This document shows, piece by piece, positions 8,515-16,517 of a DNA stretch of 64,000 nt (positions within the stretch are counted from its first letter, which is position 1; the number at the start of each line of letters is the position of its first letter). The notes below the pieces were generated by a model. It was not told where the DNA came from, did no database searches, and saw only the letters and a list, made by a program, of their open reading frames with translations. Origin of the DNA: Bauldia sp. (GTDB taxonomy: Bacteria > Pseudomonadota > Alphaproteobacteria > Rhizobiales > Kaistiaceae). Both the position numbers and the translations under genes were made by a program. The DNA is taken from the NCBI GenBank assembly GCA_026126065.1, contig JAHCJY010000001.1, forward strand, positions 124,001 through 188,000. Direction: 5' to 3'.

Positions 8515-8997
8515 ATGGGCCGCTACGTCGCCCTCATGCGCGCCATTGCCCACACGCCCATGGCGCCGTTCCGTGCGGCCCTCGAGGAGCTCGGCTTCAC
8601 GGATGTGACCAGCTTCGGCATGTCCGGCAATCTCATCTTCACCGCCCCGCCGACTCGCGCCGCCACGCTCGAGGATCAGATCGGGGCGAAACTGGGCGCG
8701 GTCATCATCATCCGCAGCGCGAAGCAGATCGCGGCGACCGCAAGGGCCGACCCGTTCGCCGGCCACGCCGAGGCCGCGGTCCTGTTCCTCAAGCGCCCGC
8801 CACCGGCCGAAAAGCGCGCCGCCTTCCTCGCGCTCGACGTGCCGGAGCCGAGGCCGGTGCTTCGCCGCAACGACCTCCATATCGCCGGCTGGGTCACGGT
8901 GGCCGGCAAGCGTATCGACCTCGAGAAGAAGCTCGGCGCCGGAACCATGCGCTCGTCGGGCATCGTCGCCCGGCTGGCGGAGATCGCCGCGGAATAG
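8515..8997 (+). CDS. DUF1697 family protein
   Basis: A 160-aa protein matching DUF1697: the opening RYVALMRAI is followed by a helix (FRAALEELGFTDVTSF), the strand SGNLIFTA, and the later RRNDLHIAGWV and KLGAGTMRSSGIVARLAEIA. The family is widespread and uncharacterised. The start at 8515 agrees with the usual family N-terminus. It stands alone, divergent from the secreted-protein gene, and nothing nearby indicates a pathway. Confidence 0.8.
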   Translation: MGRYVALMRAIAHTPMAPFRAALEELGFTDVTSFGMSGNLIFTAPPTRAATLEDQIGAKLGAVIIIRSAKQIAATARADPFAGHAEAAVLFLKRPPPAEKRAAFLALDVPEPRPVLRRNDLHIAGWVTVAGKRIDLEKKLGAGTMRSSGIVARLAEIAAE

Positions 8998-9084
8998 TCT
9001 CGCTACGGCTAGGCTCGGGGGTTCAATTGGCGTTTGGGGAGGCTCAAAATGGCAGAATACCGACAAAGCAATCGAGTACGGACC

Positions 9085-9837
9085 CTAGCCGCCGATCTGC
9101 CGCGCGTTCGGTTCCTGCGTCGGCCGCGCGTTCATGCCGAGCAATGCCACAAAGGCCGCCACCTGGGCGGTGGACACCGACTGGTGCCCGGCCATGACGA
9201 ACCACGACACACCTTCGCTGCAGGGCGGCGTGGTCAGCGAGCCACGGTATCCGTACCGCCCGCCGGCCGGATCGAACGCATCGGCCACGTTGATTTCGCC
9301 CGGCAGGTCTACCGTCTCTCCCGCCGCCGGCAGGTCGCTCCAGAACGGCGCGAGGAAGCCGTTGTCCGCCGCCGCGAAGTCAAACAGGACGCCGACCACC
9401 GCCAGCGCTCCGTCATCGGCTCTGTGGACGATGTGCATTTCGAGGGGAGAGGCCACGCCCTCGACCGTGTGCTCGCTCGGCACGTGGAAATGGAACTGAA
9501 GGACGGAATAGGCCTTGCCGTCGACCGCCAGCGTGCTGCCCGCGTCGTAGTCGAGCTGGATGGTGTGGCCGTTGTTGACGACGTGAAGCGCGGTCGGCCG
9601 GTAGTCGAAGACGAGGTCGACCTCGGACATGGCGGCATCCGCCGGGATGTCGATCGGCGACTGCTCGAGGCCGACGGCGCAGGCCGCGTAGCCTTCCTCG
9701 AGCTCGCCCCAGTTCGCGGGGCCCGCTTCACCCTGGTAGGTCCAGTGGTGAACCTCCTGGGCTCCGGCCATCGACCAGAATCCGGCGCCGGCGATGACGG
9801 CGAGCGCCGATGCGCCCGCGATTGCGTCCCTGAGCAC
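9085..9837 (-). CDS. Periplasmic alpha-type carbonic anhydrase
   Basis: Zinc enzyme that interconverts CO2 and bicarbonate outside the cytoplasm. Family marks are HWTYQGEAGPANWG, EQSPIDI, and the zinc histidines H116, H118 (QFHFHVPSEHT) and H135 (EMHIVH). The later YRGSLTTPPCSEGVSWFV supplies the substrate-pocket TTPPC and the second cysteine of the conserved disulfide (C53 is the likely partner). I prefer the GTG start at 9837, which has AGGAGA 7 bases upstream and gives signal peptide MLRDAIAGASALAVIAGAG; an ATG at 9858 lacks a ribosome site. Mature length is normal. It lies between two members of the pentapeptide family. Confidence 0.92.
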   Translation of the reverse strand: MLRDAIAGASALAVIAGAGFWSMAGAQEVHHWTYQGEAGPANWGELEEGYAACAVGLEQSPIDIPADAAMSEVDLVFDYRPTALHVVNNGHTIQLDYDAGSTLAVDGKAYSVLQFHFHVPSEHTVEGVASPLEMHIVHRADDGALAVVGVLFDFAAADNGFLAPFWSDLPAAGETVDLPGEINVADAFDPAGGRYGYRGSLTTPPCSEGVSWFVMAGHQSVSTAQVAAFVALLGMNARPTQEPNARQIGG

Positions 9838-9876
9838 GTGCGATCTCCTGTGAAACATTGAGGGAGGACGAGCCTG

Positions 9877-10545
9877 TTAGGGACAGCCGGCATTGCCAAT
9901 CGTCCCGTCGGGAAGGATGGTCCGGCACAGGATGGCCGAAGCGAGGTTGGTCCCGGTCACCATCGCACCCGTGAGATCGGCGTCGGTGAAGTTCGCGCCG
10001 GTGATGGAGCTTCTGTCGATGGTGGCGCCGCGGAGGACGGCCCCGGTGAAATCGGCGCCGCCCAGCGAGGCGTTGGTCATGTTGGTGCCGGTCATGTCGG
10101 CGCCACGGAACGTGCCGCCGCGCGCGTTCAGGCGCGAGAGGTTCGCGCCCGTCATGTTCGCGCCGTCGAAGCTGGCGCGGCTGGCGGTGCTGTTGATGAG
10201 CGAAGCGTCCACGAGGATCGCGTTGGCGAACACCGCCTCGGTCATGTTGACCGTCTCGAGGTTTGTGTCGGTGAGGTCTGCGCCGGTGAGGTCGGTCCCC
10301 ATCAACTGGCCGAACAGGAGATAGGCGCGCAGCATGTTGGCGCCGGCGAGCGTTGCGCCGGCGAGCATCACGTCGGGGATGAACGCGCCCTCGAGGTCGG
10401 CGCCCGCGAGATCGGCTCCGACGAGGTCGCAGCCGAGGCAGTTCTTCGTCGCCAGCAGCTGGGCGACCATCGCCGGGTCGAATGCCATCGCGGGCGACGG
10501 CCCCGCGAGGACGGCAAATGCCAGCCCGGCCACTGTCTTCTTCAT
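9877..10545 (-). CDS. Exported pentapeptide-repeat protein, copy 4
   Basis: A 222-aa paralog of the three genes at 5.6-7.7 kb, separated from them by other genes. The signal peptide is MKKTVAGLAFAVLAGPSPAM, then FDPAMVAQLLATKNCLGCDL (C36, C39). Pentapeptides continue to LTGAMVTGTNLASAI, and the end is CRTILPDGTIGNAGCP (C207, C221). The ATG at 10545 has GGAGG six bases upstream; the ATG six bases earlier abuts the ribosome site. Spacing to the carbonic anhydrase gene on the same strand is 39 bp, so the two may be co-transcribed. It is divergent from leuB. Confidence 0.85.
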   Translation of the reverse strand: MKKTVAGLAFAVLAGPSPAMAFDPAMVAQLLATKNCLGCDLVGADLAGADLEGAFIPDVMLAGATLAGANMLRAYLLFGQLMGTDLTGADLTDTNLETVNMTEAVFANAILVDASLINSTASRASFDGANMTGANLSRLNARGGTFRGADMTGTNMTNASLGGADFTGAVLRGATIDRSSITGANFTDADLTGAMVTGTNLASAILCRTILPDGTIGNAGCP

Positions 10546-10711
10546 GGTCATCCTCCCCCGTCGCACCCTCATGCGGCGAGACAGTCTATCCTCGTGCAAC
10601 CATCGGGTCGATGACGGCGGCCGCGGGGCGGCCTGCCCTTGAACCCCGACGGGCGGCCCGATACCAGAACGCGCGCAGCAGCTTCGTCCCGCGGACTCAC
10701 CCGGAGCCCCC

Positions 10712-11821
10712 ATGCCCGCCCGCAACATCCTCCTCCTGCCCGGCGACGGGATCGGCATCGAGATCATGGCCGAGGCCGAGCGGGTCATCGCCTGGCTGAA
10801 CGCCCGCGGCGCCGGCTTCACGGTCGATCGCGGCCTCGTCGGCGGCTCGGCCTATGACGCGCATGGCGTTGCCATCTCGGAAGCCGACATGGCGAAGGCG
10901 CACGCGGCGGACGCGGTGCTGTTCGGCGCGGTCGGCGGGCCGAGATGGGACAAGGTGCCCTACGATGCCCGCCCCGAGGCCGGCCTCCTGCGGCTCCGGA
11001 AGGATCTCGGCCTCTTTGCCAACCTGCGGCCCGCGATCTGCTATCCGGCACTCGCGTCCGCCTCCTCGCTCCGCCGCGAGGTCATCGAGGGGCTCGACAT
11101 CCTCATCGTCCGCGAACTGACCGGCGGCGTCTATTTCGGCCAGCCGAAGGAGATCATCGACCTCGGCAACGGCCAGAAGCGGGGCATCGACACGCAGGTC
11201 TACGACACGTTCGAGATCGAGCGCATCGCGCGCGCCGCCTTCGACCTTGCCCGCACGCGGCAAAAGAAGGTGACGTCGATGGAGAAGCGGAACGTCATGA
11301 AATCGGGCGTCCTGTGGAACGAGGTCGTTACCGCGATCCACAAGGCGGAGTACCCGGACGTCCAGCTCGAGCACATGCTCGCCGACGCCGGCGGGATGCA
11401 GCTCGTACGCTGGCCAAAGCAGTTCGACGTGATCGTGACGGACAATCTCTTCGGCGACATGCTGTCGGATGTCGCGGCCATGCTCACCGGCTCGCTCGGC
11501 ATGCTGCCATCCGCTTCGCTCGGCGCCGCCGATCCCGTCACGGGCAGGCGGAAGGCGCTCTACGAGCCGGTCCACGGCTCGGCGCCGGACATCGCCGGAA
11601 AAGGCATCGCCAACCCGATCGCCATGATCGCCTCGCTCGGCATGGCGCTCCGCTACTCGTTCGACATGATCGCGGAGGCCGAACTGATCGACCGCGCCAT
11701 TGCCGCAACACTCGACTCCGGCGTGCGCACGGCCGATATCTTCTCCGACGGCTCGACCAGGGTCGGCACGAAGGAGATGGGCTCGGCGATCCTCGCGGTG
11801 CTCGACACGCTCGCAGCATAG
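10712..11821 (+). CDS. leuB: 3-isopropylmalate dehydrogenase
   Basis: Third step of leucine biosynthesis: NAD-dependent oxidation and decarboxylation of 3-isopropylmalate, cytoplasmic. Diagnostic segments in the 369-aa product are [76 protein letters not shown], the metal-binding [12 protein letters not shown], and [19 protein letters not shown]. Length is normal. It is followed 10 bp later by a VOC-family gene. Other leu genes are not in the window. Confidence 0.96.
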   Translation: MPARNILLLPGDGIGIEIMAEAERVIAWLNARGAGFTVDRGLVGGSAYDAHGVAISEADMAKAHAADAVLFGAVGGPRWDKVPYDARPEAGLLRLRKDLGLFANLRPAICYPALASASSLRREVIEGLDILIVRELTGGVYFGQPKEIIDLGNGQKRGIDTQVYDTFEIERIARAAFDLARTRQKKVTSMEKRNVMKSGVLWNEVVTAIHKAEYPDVQLEHMLADAGGMQLVRWPKQFDVIVTDNLFGDMLSDVAAMLTGSLGMLPSASLGAADPVTGRRKALYEPVHGSAPDIAGKGIANPIAMIASLGMALRYSFDMIAEAELIDRAIAATLDSGVRTADIFSDGSTRVGTKEMGSAILAVLDTLAA

Positions 11822-11831
11822 GAGCGCCAGC

Positions 11832-12209
11832 ATGGACGCCGCGATCTCGGTCCGCATCATCGTCGATGACATTCCGGCCGCGGTGGCCTTCTACACCGGC
11901 CCGCTCGGCTTCGCGCTCGAAGCCCAGACGCCGGCCTTCGCGGCTGTGGTGAAGCACGGCCTGAAGCTCCTCCTCAGCGGCCCGAAGAGCGCCGGCGGCA
12001 AACCGCTCCCGGATGGCACGGCTCAGGCGCCGGGTGGCTGGAACCGCGTGATGCTGACGGTTACCGACATCGCGTCCGAAATCGTCCGGCTGAAGGCCGC
12101 CGGCGTTCCCTTCCGTGGCGAGCCCGTCACCGGCCCCGCCGGAACGCTCGCCATCCTCGACGATCCCTCGGGGAACCCGATCGAACTCTGGCAACCGGCG
12201 GCGCACTAG
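11832..12209 (+). CDS. VOC/glyoxalase-like protein
   Basis: A 125-aa vicinal-oxygen-chelate protein. It shows the usual strand-helix opening VRIIVDDIPAAVAFYTGPLG, the middle GGWNRVMLTVTDIASEI, and the closing LAILDDPSGNPIELWQP with the C-terminal metal Glu. The family spans glyoxalases, antibiotic-binding proteins and dioxygenases; the substrate cannot be read here. AGGAG lies 8 bases before ATG. It is only 10 bp after leuB and probably shares its transcript. Confidence 0.82.
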   Translation: MDAAISVRIIVDDIPAAVAFYTGPLGFALEAQTPAFAAVVKHGLKLLLSGPKSAGGKPLPDGTAQAPGGWNRVMLTVTDIASEIVRLKAAGVPFRGEPVTGPAGTLAILDDPSGNPIELWQPAAH

Positions 12210-12287
12210 GAGCCCCTCGGGCGTTTACTTGGGCGGGCGTTCTGATAGCATTGGCGTTAGCTGACATTGACTCGGGGAGCTTGCGCC

Positions 12288-12566
12288 GTGAACAAGACAT
12301 CGGTTCCGATCGACTACGCGAGACTGCTGGGGTTCGATGTGCCCATGACGACCGGTTCGGTCGACTTCCGCGATGACGCCCTGGCCGATGGCGCGGGCGC
12401 CAAGGTCGGCAAGAACATGTCCGGCGCTGCAAGCGGGATCGACTATTCGAAGCTCGTCGGCTTTGACGGGGTGCCCTCCGGGTCGGTGGATTTCAGGGCC
12501 GACGCCCTGGCCGACCATGCCGGCGCGAAGGTCAGCAAGCCCGAGACGACCCGCCGGGCCTACTAG
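12288..12566 (+). CDS. 92-aa protein with two tandem IDY...GAKV motifs; candidate modified-peptide precursor
   Basis: A small protein built almost wholly from two copies of the motif that begins the Hint proteins. Copy 1 (residues 8-41) opens IDYARLLGFD and closes SVDFRDDALADGAGAKVG. Copy 2 (51-83) opens IDYSKLVGFD and closes SVDFRADALADHAGAKVS. The tail is KPETTRRAY. There is no signal peptide, Hint domain or cysteine. The GTG at 12288 has GGGGAG 8 bases upstream; a TTG at 12267 has no ribosome site and would add seven unrelated residues. The HExxH gene ends 25 bp downstream in convergent orientation, as at 3.7-3.8 kb. I infer a precursor carrying two substrate units for that enzyme. Confidence 0.75.
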   Translation: MNKTSVPIDYARLLGFDVPMTTGSVDFRDDALADGAGAKVGKNMSGAASGIDYSKLVGFDGVPSGSVDFRADALADHAGAKVSKPETTRRAY

Positions 12567-12590
12567 CGTACGCGAGCCGGGCGGGGCGCC

Positions 12591-13565
12591 TTACGCACCC
12601 GCCCAGTAGTCGCCAAGCGCGGCGATGATTTCGGCGCCGCGCTCCGTCGGATTCGCCTCCTCGATGATCGTCGCGAGGCCGGCACGACCGGCCCTGCCGT
12701 TGCGGTCGCGGTGGCGGATGGCCGCTTCGGCCACCTCCGGACCGGGATTCGCCGCAATGATGCGAGCCATGGCGCAGTGGACGCGCGCCGCGACGAAGGC
12801 TGCGTGAAGCACGCCCTCGACGGGCCGGAGATCGGCGCGGAGCGGAGAGGCGATCCGGTGGCCCGCCTGGTTGATGAGGAGCGGCGCCCCGCCGGCGAGT
12901 CCGAACAGGAGGAGGTGCCCGCTCTCGTGGACGAGAAGGTCGACGATCGCGACCGGCCCACGCCGGTTCGCCGCATTGATCACCGACATTCCCCAGAGGA
13001 AGAAGGTCGAGGCACCGTCGAACGGCTCGTCGATGCCTGCCGCCGGAACGCCGAGGACGACGACGCGGAGCGTCGCCATGACGTCCTCGAAGAATGGAAG
13101 GTCGCAGTCGGCAAGCAAGGCGAGGCCCGCCGCAACCTCGCGCCGGCACATCGCCGCCGTCTCGCCTGGCGGCGCAGTGACCCGGAACGGGCTAGCCTTG
13201 TCCGTGTCGAGGAGACGGCCGGCGCGCTCCCACCATGCCCCGGGCACTGCACCATCGCCGTACGCGACCGGATCGGATGCAGCGGGCATACCGGCCGCAT
13301 CGGCGAGTTCCGCGGGGTATCGGCTGACATCTGCGCGGTGCGACAGGTCGGCGACGAGGTTGGCGTAGAGTCCGAACGTCCAGGGGGACACCGGACCCGC
13401 CGCGAGCGCCTGCCTCAGCTGGTCCCAGTGACGTGGTCCGTCGGCTGTAGGCCCTACAAGGTCTTCGAGATAGTCGATCGATGATCCCAGGCGCCCCCTC
13501 AGGGTGGCGTCGACAACCTTCGCGCGCTCCGCCGAGGGCTGAATGTATTGCGTCGTGACCGTCAT
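12591..13565 (-). CDS. HExxH-motif protein, probable peptide-modifying enzyme (copy 2)
   Basis: A 324-aa full-length paralog of the protein at 3844. HESGH is at 213-217 in DLLVHESGHLLLFGLAGG, followed by ASPLRADLRPVEGVLHAAFV with conserved H254. The N-terminal TLRGRLGSSIDYL and the mid-protein GASTFFLWGMSVINA also match copy 1. The C-terminus RAGRAGLATIIEEANPTERG ends in a helix before GDYW, again as in copy 1. Family and activity reasoning are as for copy 1: HEXXH family of peptide-modification clusters, probably oxidative, with protease as the alternative. It is convergent with the 92-residue tandem-motif gene. ATG start; only a weak ribosome site. Confidence 0.65.
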   Translation of the reverse strand: MTVTTQYIQPSAERAKVVDATLRGRLGSSIDYLEDLVGPTADGPRHWDQLRQALAAGPVSPWTFGLYANLVADLSHRADVSRYPAELADAAGMPAASDPVAYGDGAVPGAWWERAGRLLDTDKASPFRVTAPPGETAAMCRREVAAGLALLADCDLPFFEDVMATLRVVVLGVPAAGIDEPFDGASTFFLWGMSVINAANRRGPVAIVDLLVHESGHLLLFGLAGGAPLLINQAGHRIASPLRADLRPVEGVLHAAFVAARVHCAMARIIAANPGPEVAEAAIRHRDRNGRAGRAGLATIIEEANPTERGAEIIAALGDYWAGA

Positions 13566-13734
13566 GTGCTCATCTAGCCTCGACGCTGGCGGCGCGCCAA
13601 CGTTCCCCGGAAGATGTCCATGACGATGTGGCCTGCGAGTCAGGGAAACGCCGAAGCGACCCAGAAGGCACGTCGTGTCGCGAGCAGAATGGCATGCGGT
13701 GATGGACGACAGCGGGCGCGGAACGGCAGCCGGC

Positions 13735-15051
13735 TCACTCTTGGGCCAGATTCGCCGTTGAGGGTTCGACCTCCAGCCGGACCTTCGTGATCTTGAAGCC
13801 GACCGTTTCCACGATCGTCAGCCGGTAGCCGGCGAGCCGGACCTCCTCGCCCTCTTTCGGCATCACGCCGAGCGTCGCAAGGACGAGGCCGGCGATGGTG
13901 ACGACGTCATCGTGTTCGAGTTCGATCCCGCGGTCCTCGGAGAGCTCGGCAAGGGTGACCTCGCCATCGAGGAGGAGGGCGCCGTCCGGCAGCTTCCGGA
14001 TCCAATCCGATTCCGTTCCTTCCTCCTCGTCGATCAAATCGTCGACGAGGTCGTCGAGGGTCACGAAGCCGAGCGTGCCGCCGTGCTCGTCGACCACCAG
14101 TGCGGCGTGGGTCCGCTGCTTCTTGAACAGGGCAAGGAGTTCCGTGGCCGAGATCGTCGCGGCGACGCGCGGCAGCGACCGGGTGATCGACGAGAGGCCA
14201 TCGATCGTGCCGGCGATCCGGGCGCGGATGAAGTCCTTGACGTGCAGGACGCCGCCGATGTCGTCCAGGGACTGCGAGTACACCGGGTAGCGCGACTGGT
14301 GCGAGGAAGCGATGAGCGCGGCCACGTCGTCGAGCGGCGTATCGAACGCAATAGCCTTCATCCGCGACCGCGACGTCATCAGTTCTTCCGCCGTCCGGTC
14401 CTCCATCTCGAAGATGTTGTCGATCAGGATGCGCTGCGCCTCGTCGAACTGGCCGCTCGCCGCCACTTCCTCGGTCGCGATCTCGAGCTCCTTGCTGCTG
14501 TAGAGCATGCCGGCCTTGCCCGGGTCGGGAATGCCGAGGAGGCGCATCAGCCCGAAGGCGGTCCGGTTGAGCAGGAAGACCATCGGCCGGAACACAAAGC
14601 CGAACAGCCGCATGACGGGGTTGACCGTGAGGCTCACCTGCTCGGGCATCTGCAGCGCGAGGGCTTTGGGGATCATTTCGCCGAGCACGACGTGGAGATA
14701 GGTGATGCCGCCCAGGGCGATCACGAAGCCCACGAAATGCGCATGGCCGTAGCTGAGCCCCAGTCGCTCCAGCGCCGGATAGATCCAGGCGGCGACCGCC
14801 GGCTCGCCATACATGCCGAGCCCGATGCTGGAGAGGGTGATCCCCAGCTGGGCGATGGCGATATAGGAATCCTTGCCGCCCCGGCGGTCGAAGACGTCCA
14901 CCAGCCAGCGCGCCGCGCCATTGCCACCGGTCGCCAGCGTCTGGAGGCGGCTCTTGCGCGCGCTGACGAGCGCGAACTCGGCGGCGACGAACACGCCGCA
15001 GATGGCGATAAGCAGCACGATGATGACGATGGGGAGGAGCACGTCACTCAT
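13735..15051 (-). CDS. CorC/HlyC-type membrane protein (CNNM domain plus CBS pair)
   Basis: A 438-aa inner-membrane protein of the HlyC/CorC (YtfL/TlyC, CNNM-like) family, linked to divalent-cation transport or tolerance. The N-terminal CNNM/DUF21 domain opens MSDVLLPIVIIVLLIAICG and FVAAEFALVSARKSRL. The CBS pair follows: LMTSRSRMKAIAFDTPLDDV, SRYPVYSQSLDDIGGVLHVK, and HAALVVDEHGGTLGFVTLDD. The C-terminal transporter-associated domain includes LPDGALLLDGEVTL. It overlaps the next gene by 8 bp, so the two paralogs are translated from one message and may form a hetero-oligomer. Confidence 0.88.
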   Translation of the reverse strand: MSDVLLPIVIIVLLIAICGVFVAAEFALVSARKSRLQTLATGGNGAARWLVDVFDRRGGKDSYIAIAQLGITLSSIGLGMYGEPAVAAWIYPALERLGLSYGHAHFVGFVIALGGITYLHVVLGEMIPKALALQMPEQVSLTVNPVMRLFGFVFRPMVFLLNRTAFGLMRLLGIPDPGKAGMLYSSKELEIATEEVAASGQFDEAQRILIDNIFEMEDRTAEELMTSRSRMKAIAFDTPLDDVAALIASSHQSRYPVYSQSLDDIGGVLHVKDFIRARIAGTIDGLSSITRSLPRVAATISATELLALFKKQRTHAALVVDEHGGTLGFVTLDDLVDDLIDEEEGTESDWIRKLPDGALLLDGEVTLAELSEDRGIELEHDDVVTIAGLVLATLGVMPKEGEEVRLAGYRLTIVETVGFKITKVRLEVEPSTANLAQE

Positions 15052-16345
15052 CCGCCTGCGCCTCCTGCATCACCAGCACGCGCTGGACCGCGTAGCCCGA
15101 CATCGCCTCCACCTTGAGCCGGAAGGTCGTGCCGTCGACGACGACCTCGTCGCCCACCACCGGCAGGCGGCCCAGCTCATGCCAGACGAGGCCACCGATC
15201 GTGTCGGCCCGGTCCTGCGGCAGGGCGATGTCGTGGCGCTCGGCGAGGGTCGCGATGACGACGTCGCCGCGGACGCTGATGCCGTCGGCGCGCGCGAGGA
15301 TGGGAGCCTCCTCCTGGTCGAACTCGTCCTGGAGCTCGCCGAACACCTCTTCGAGGGCGTCCTCGAGCGTGACCATGCCGGCGATCGTGCCGTATTCGTT
15401 GATCACGATGGCAAGGCGACGGCTGTTGTCGCGCAGCGTCTGCCAGAACCGCGGCACCGTCATCATTTCGGCCACGACCAGCGGCGGCTGCGCGACGGTC
15501 TCGACCAGGGTCTGGCGGTCCCGCTCGAACGCGGCGAACAGGTCACGGACATGGACGACGCCGACGATCTCCTCGTCGCTGGCGCCCGTGACGGGATAGC
15601 GTGAATGCGGCGCGTCCGCGATGCGGGCGAGCGCGGCCTCCACGGTATCACCCGCAGCGACCGTGGCCATCCGCGTCCGCGGCGTCATGACTTCGCGCAC
15701 CGTCCGCTGGCTGACGTTGAGCGCCCCCGACAGCATGTTGCGCTCCTCGAGGTCGATGAGGCCGCCAGCGGCGCTCTCGCGGTACAGCCCTTCGAGTTCC
15801 TCGGGCGAATGAACGTGCGTGTGGCTGTGGTCGGCGTTCAGGCGGAAGACCCGCATGAGGGCGAACGCGGTCCCGTTGAAGAGGACGATCAACGGCTTGA
15901 GGATGACGAGGCTGACCCGCATCGGCAGCAGCGTCGCCATCGCCAGCCGTTCCGGATACCGGAGGGCGATCGTCTTGGGCAGGAGCTCGCCCAGCACCAC
16001 CTGCAGCACCGTCACGGCAAGAAGCACGATGATGGTGGCAGCGACCGCCCCGCCGATCGCGCCGAGCGCCGGCGTCAGCAGCGGCGTCAGCTGCGCCTGG
16101 CCGTACGCCCCGGCAACGAGGCTGCTGAATGTGATGCCGACCTGGCACCCGGCCACATAGGTATCGAGCTTCCTCGGGTCGCGGAGGATCGTCAGGAGCC
16201 TCGCCGCGGCACGATTTCCGGCATCGGCGATTTCCTGGACGCGCGACTTCCTCGAACCCACCGTGGCGAACTCCGCCGCCACGAAGAAGGCATTCACCGC
16301 AACCATCAGAAGGATGATCACGGTTGGAACTATGGCGCCGCCCAA
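15044..16345 (-). CDS. CorC/HlyC-type membrane protein, paralog upstream of the previous one
   Basis: A 433-aa protein with the same architecture: CNNM domain (MVAVNAFFVAAEFATVGSRK), CBS pair (VMTPRTRMATVAAGDTVEA, SRYPVTGASDEEIVGVVHVR, LAIVINEYGTIAGMVTLEDA) and C-terminal domain (RADGISVRGDVVIATLAE). The start is TTG at 16345, which makes the N-terminus line up residue for residue with the downstream paralog. Tandem CNNM/CorC pairs of this kind are common in alphaproteobacteria. It is first in the two-gene unit. Confidence 0.87.
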   Translation of the reverse strand: MGGAIVPTVIILLMVAVNAFFVAAEFATVGSRKSRVQEIADAGNRAAARLLTILRDPRKLDTYVAGCQVGITFSSLVAGAYGQAQLTPLLTPALGAIGGAVAATIIVLLAVTVLQVVLGELLPKTIALRYPERLAMATLLPMRVSLVILKPLIVLFNGTAFALMRVFRLNADHSHTHVHSPEELEGLYRESAAGGLIDLEERNMLSGALNVSQRTVREVMTPRTRMATVAAGDTVEAALARIADAPHSRYPVTGASDEEIVGVVHVRDLFAAFERDRQTLVETVAQPPLVVAEMMTVPRFWQTLRDNSRRLAIVINEYGTIAGMVTLEDALEEVFGELQDEFDQEEAPILARADGISVRGDVVIATLAERHDIALPQDRADTIGGLVWHELGRLPVVGDEVVVDGTTFRLKVEAMSGYAVQRVLVMQEAQADE

Positions 16346-16517
16346 GTCTGGTCCATCCGTTGCGGAACGTGTGCTGACCTACCATTCACCCCCCGGCGGG
16401 GACAACTGGCAGGTCATCTGGCGGTATTCGCCAACGCCGGTTCTCCATGCTGGTGGCGTCCAGCACAACGACGCCGATCGTCACGGCCGGCGGTGGACCG
16501 CTGCGGACACGTCTGTC

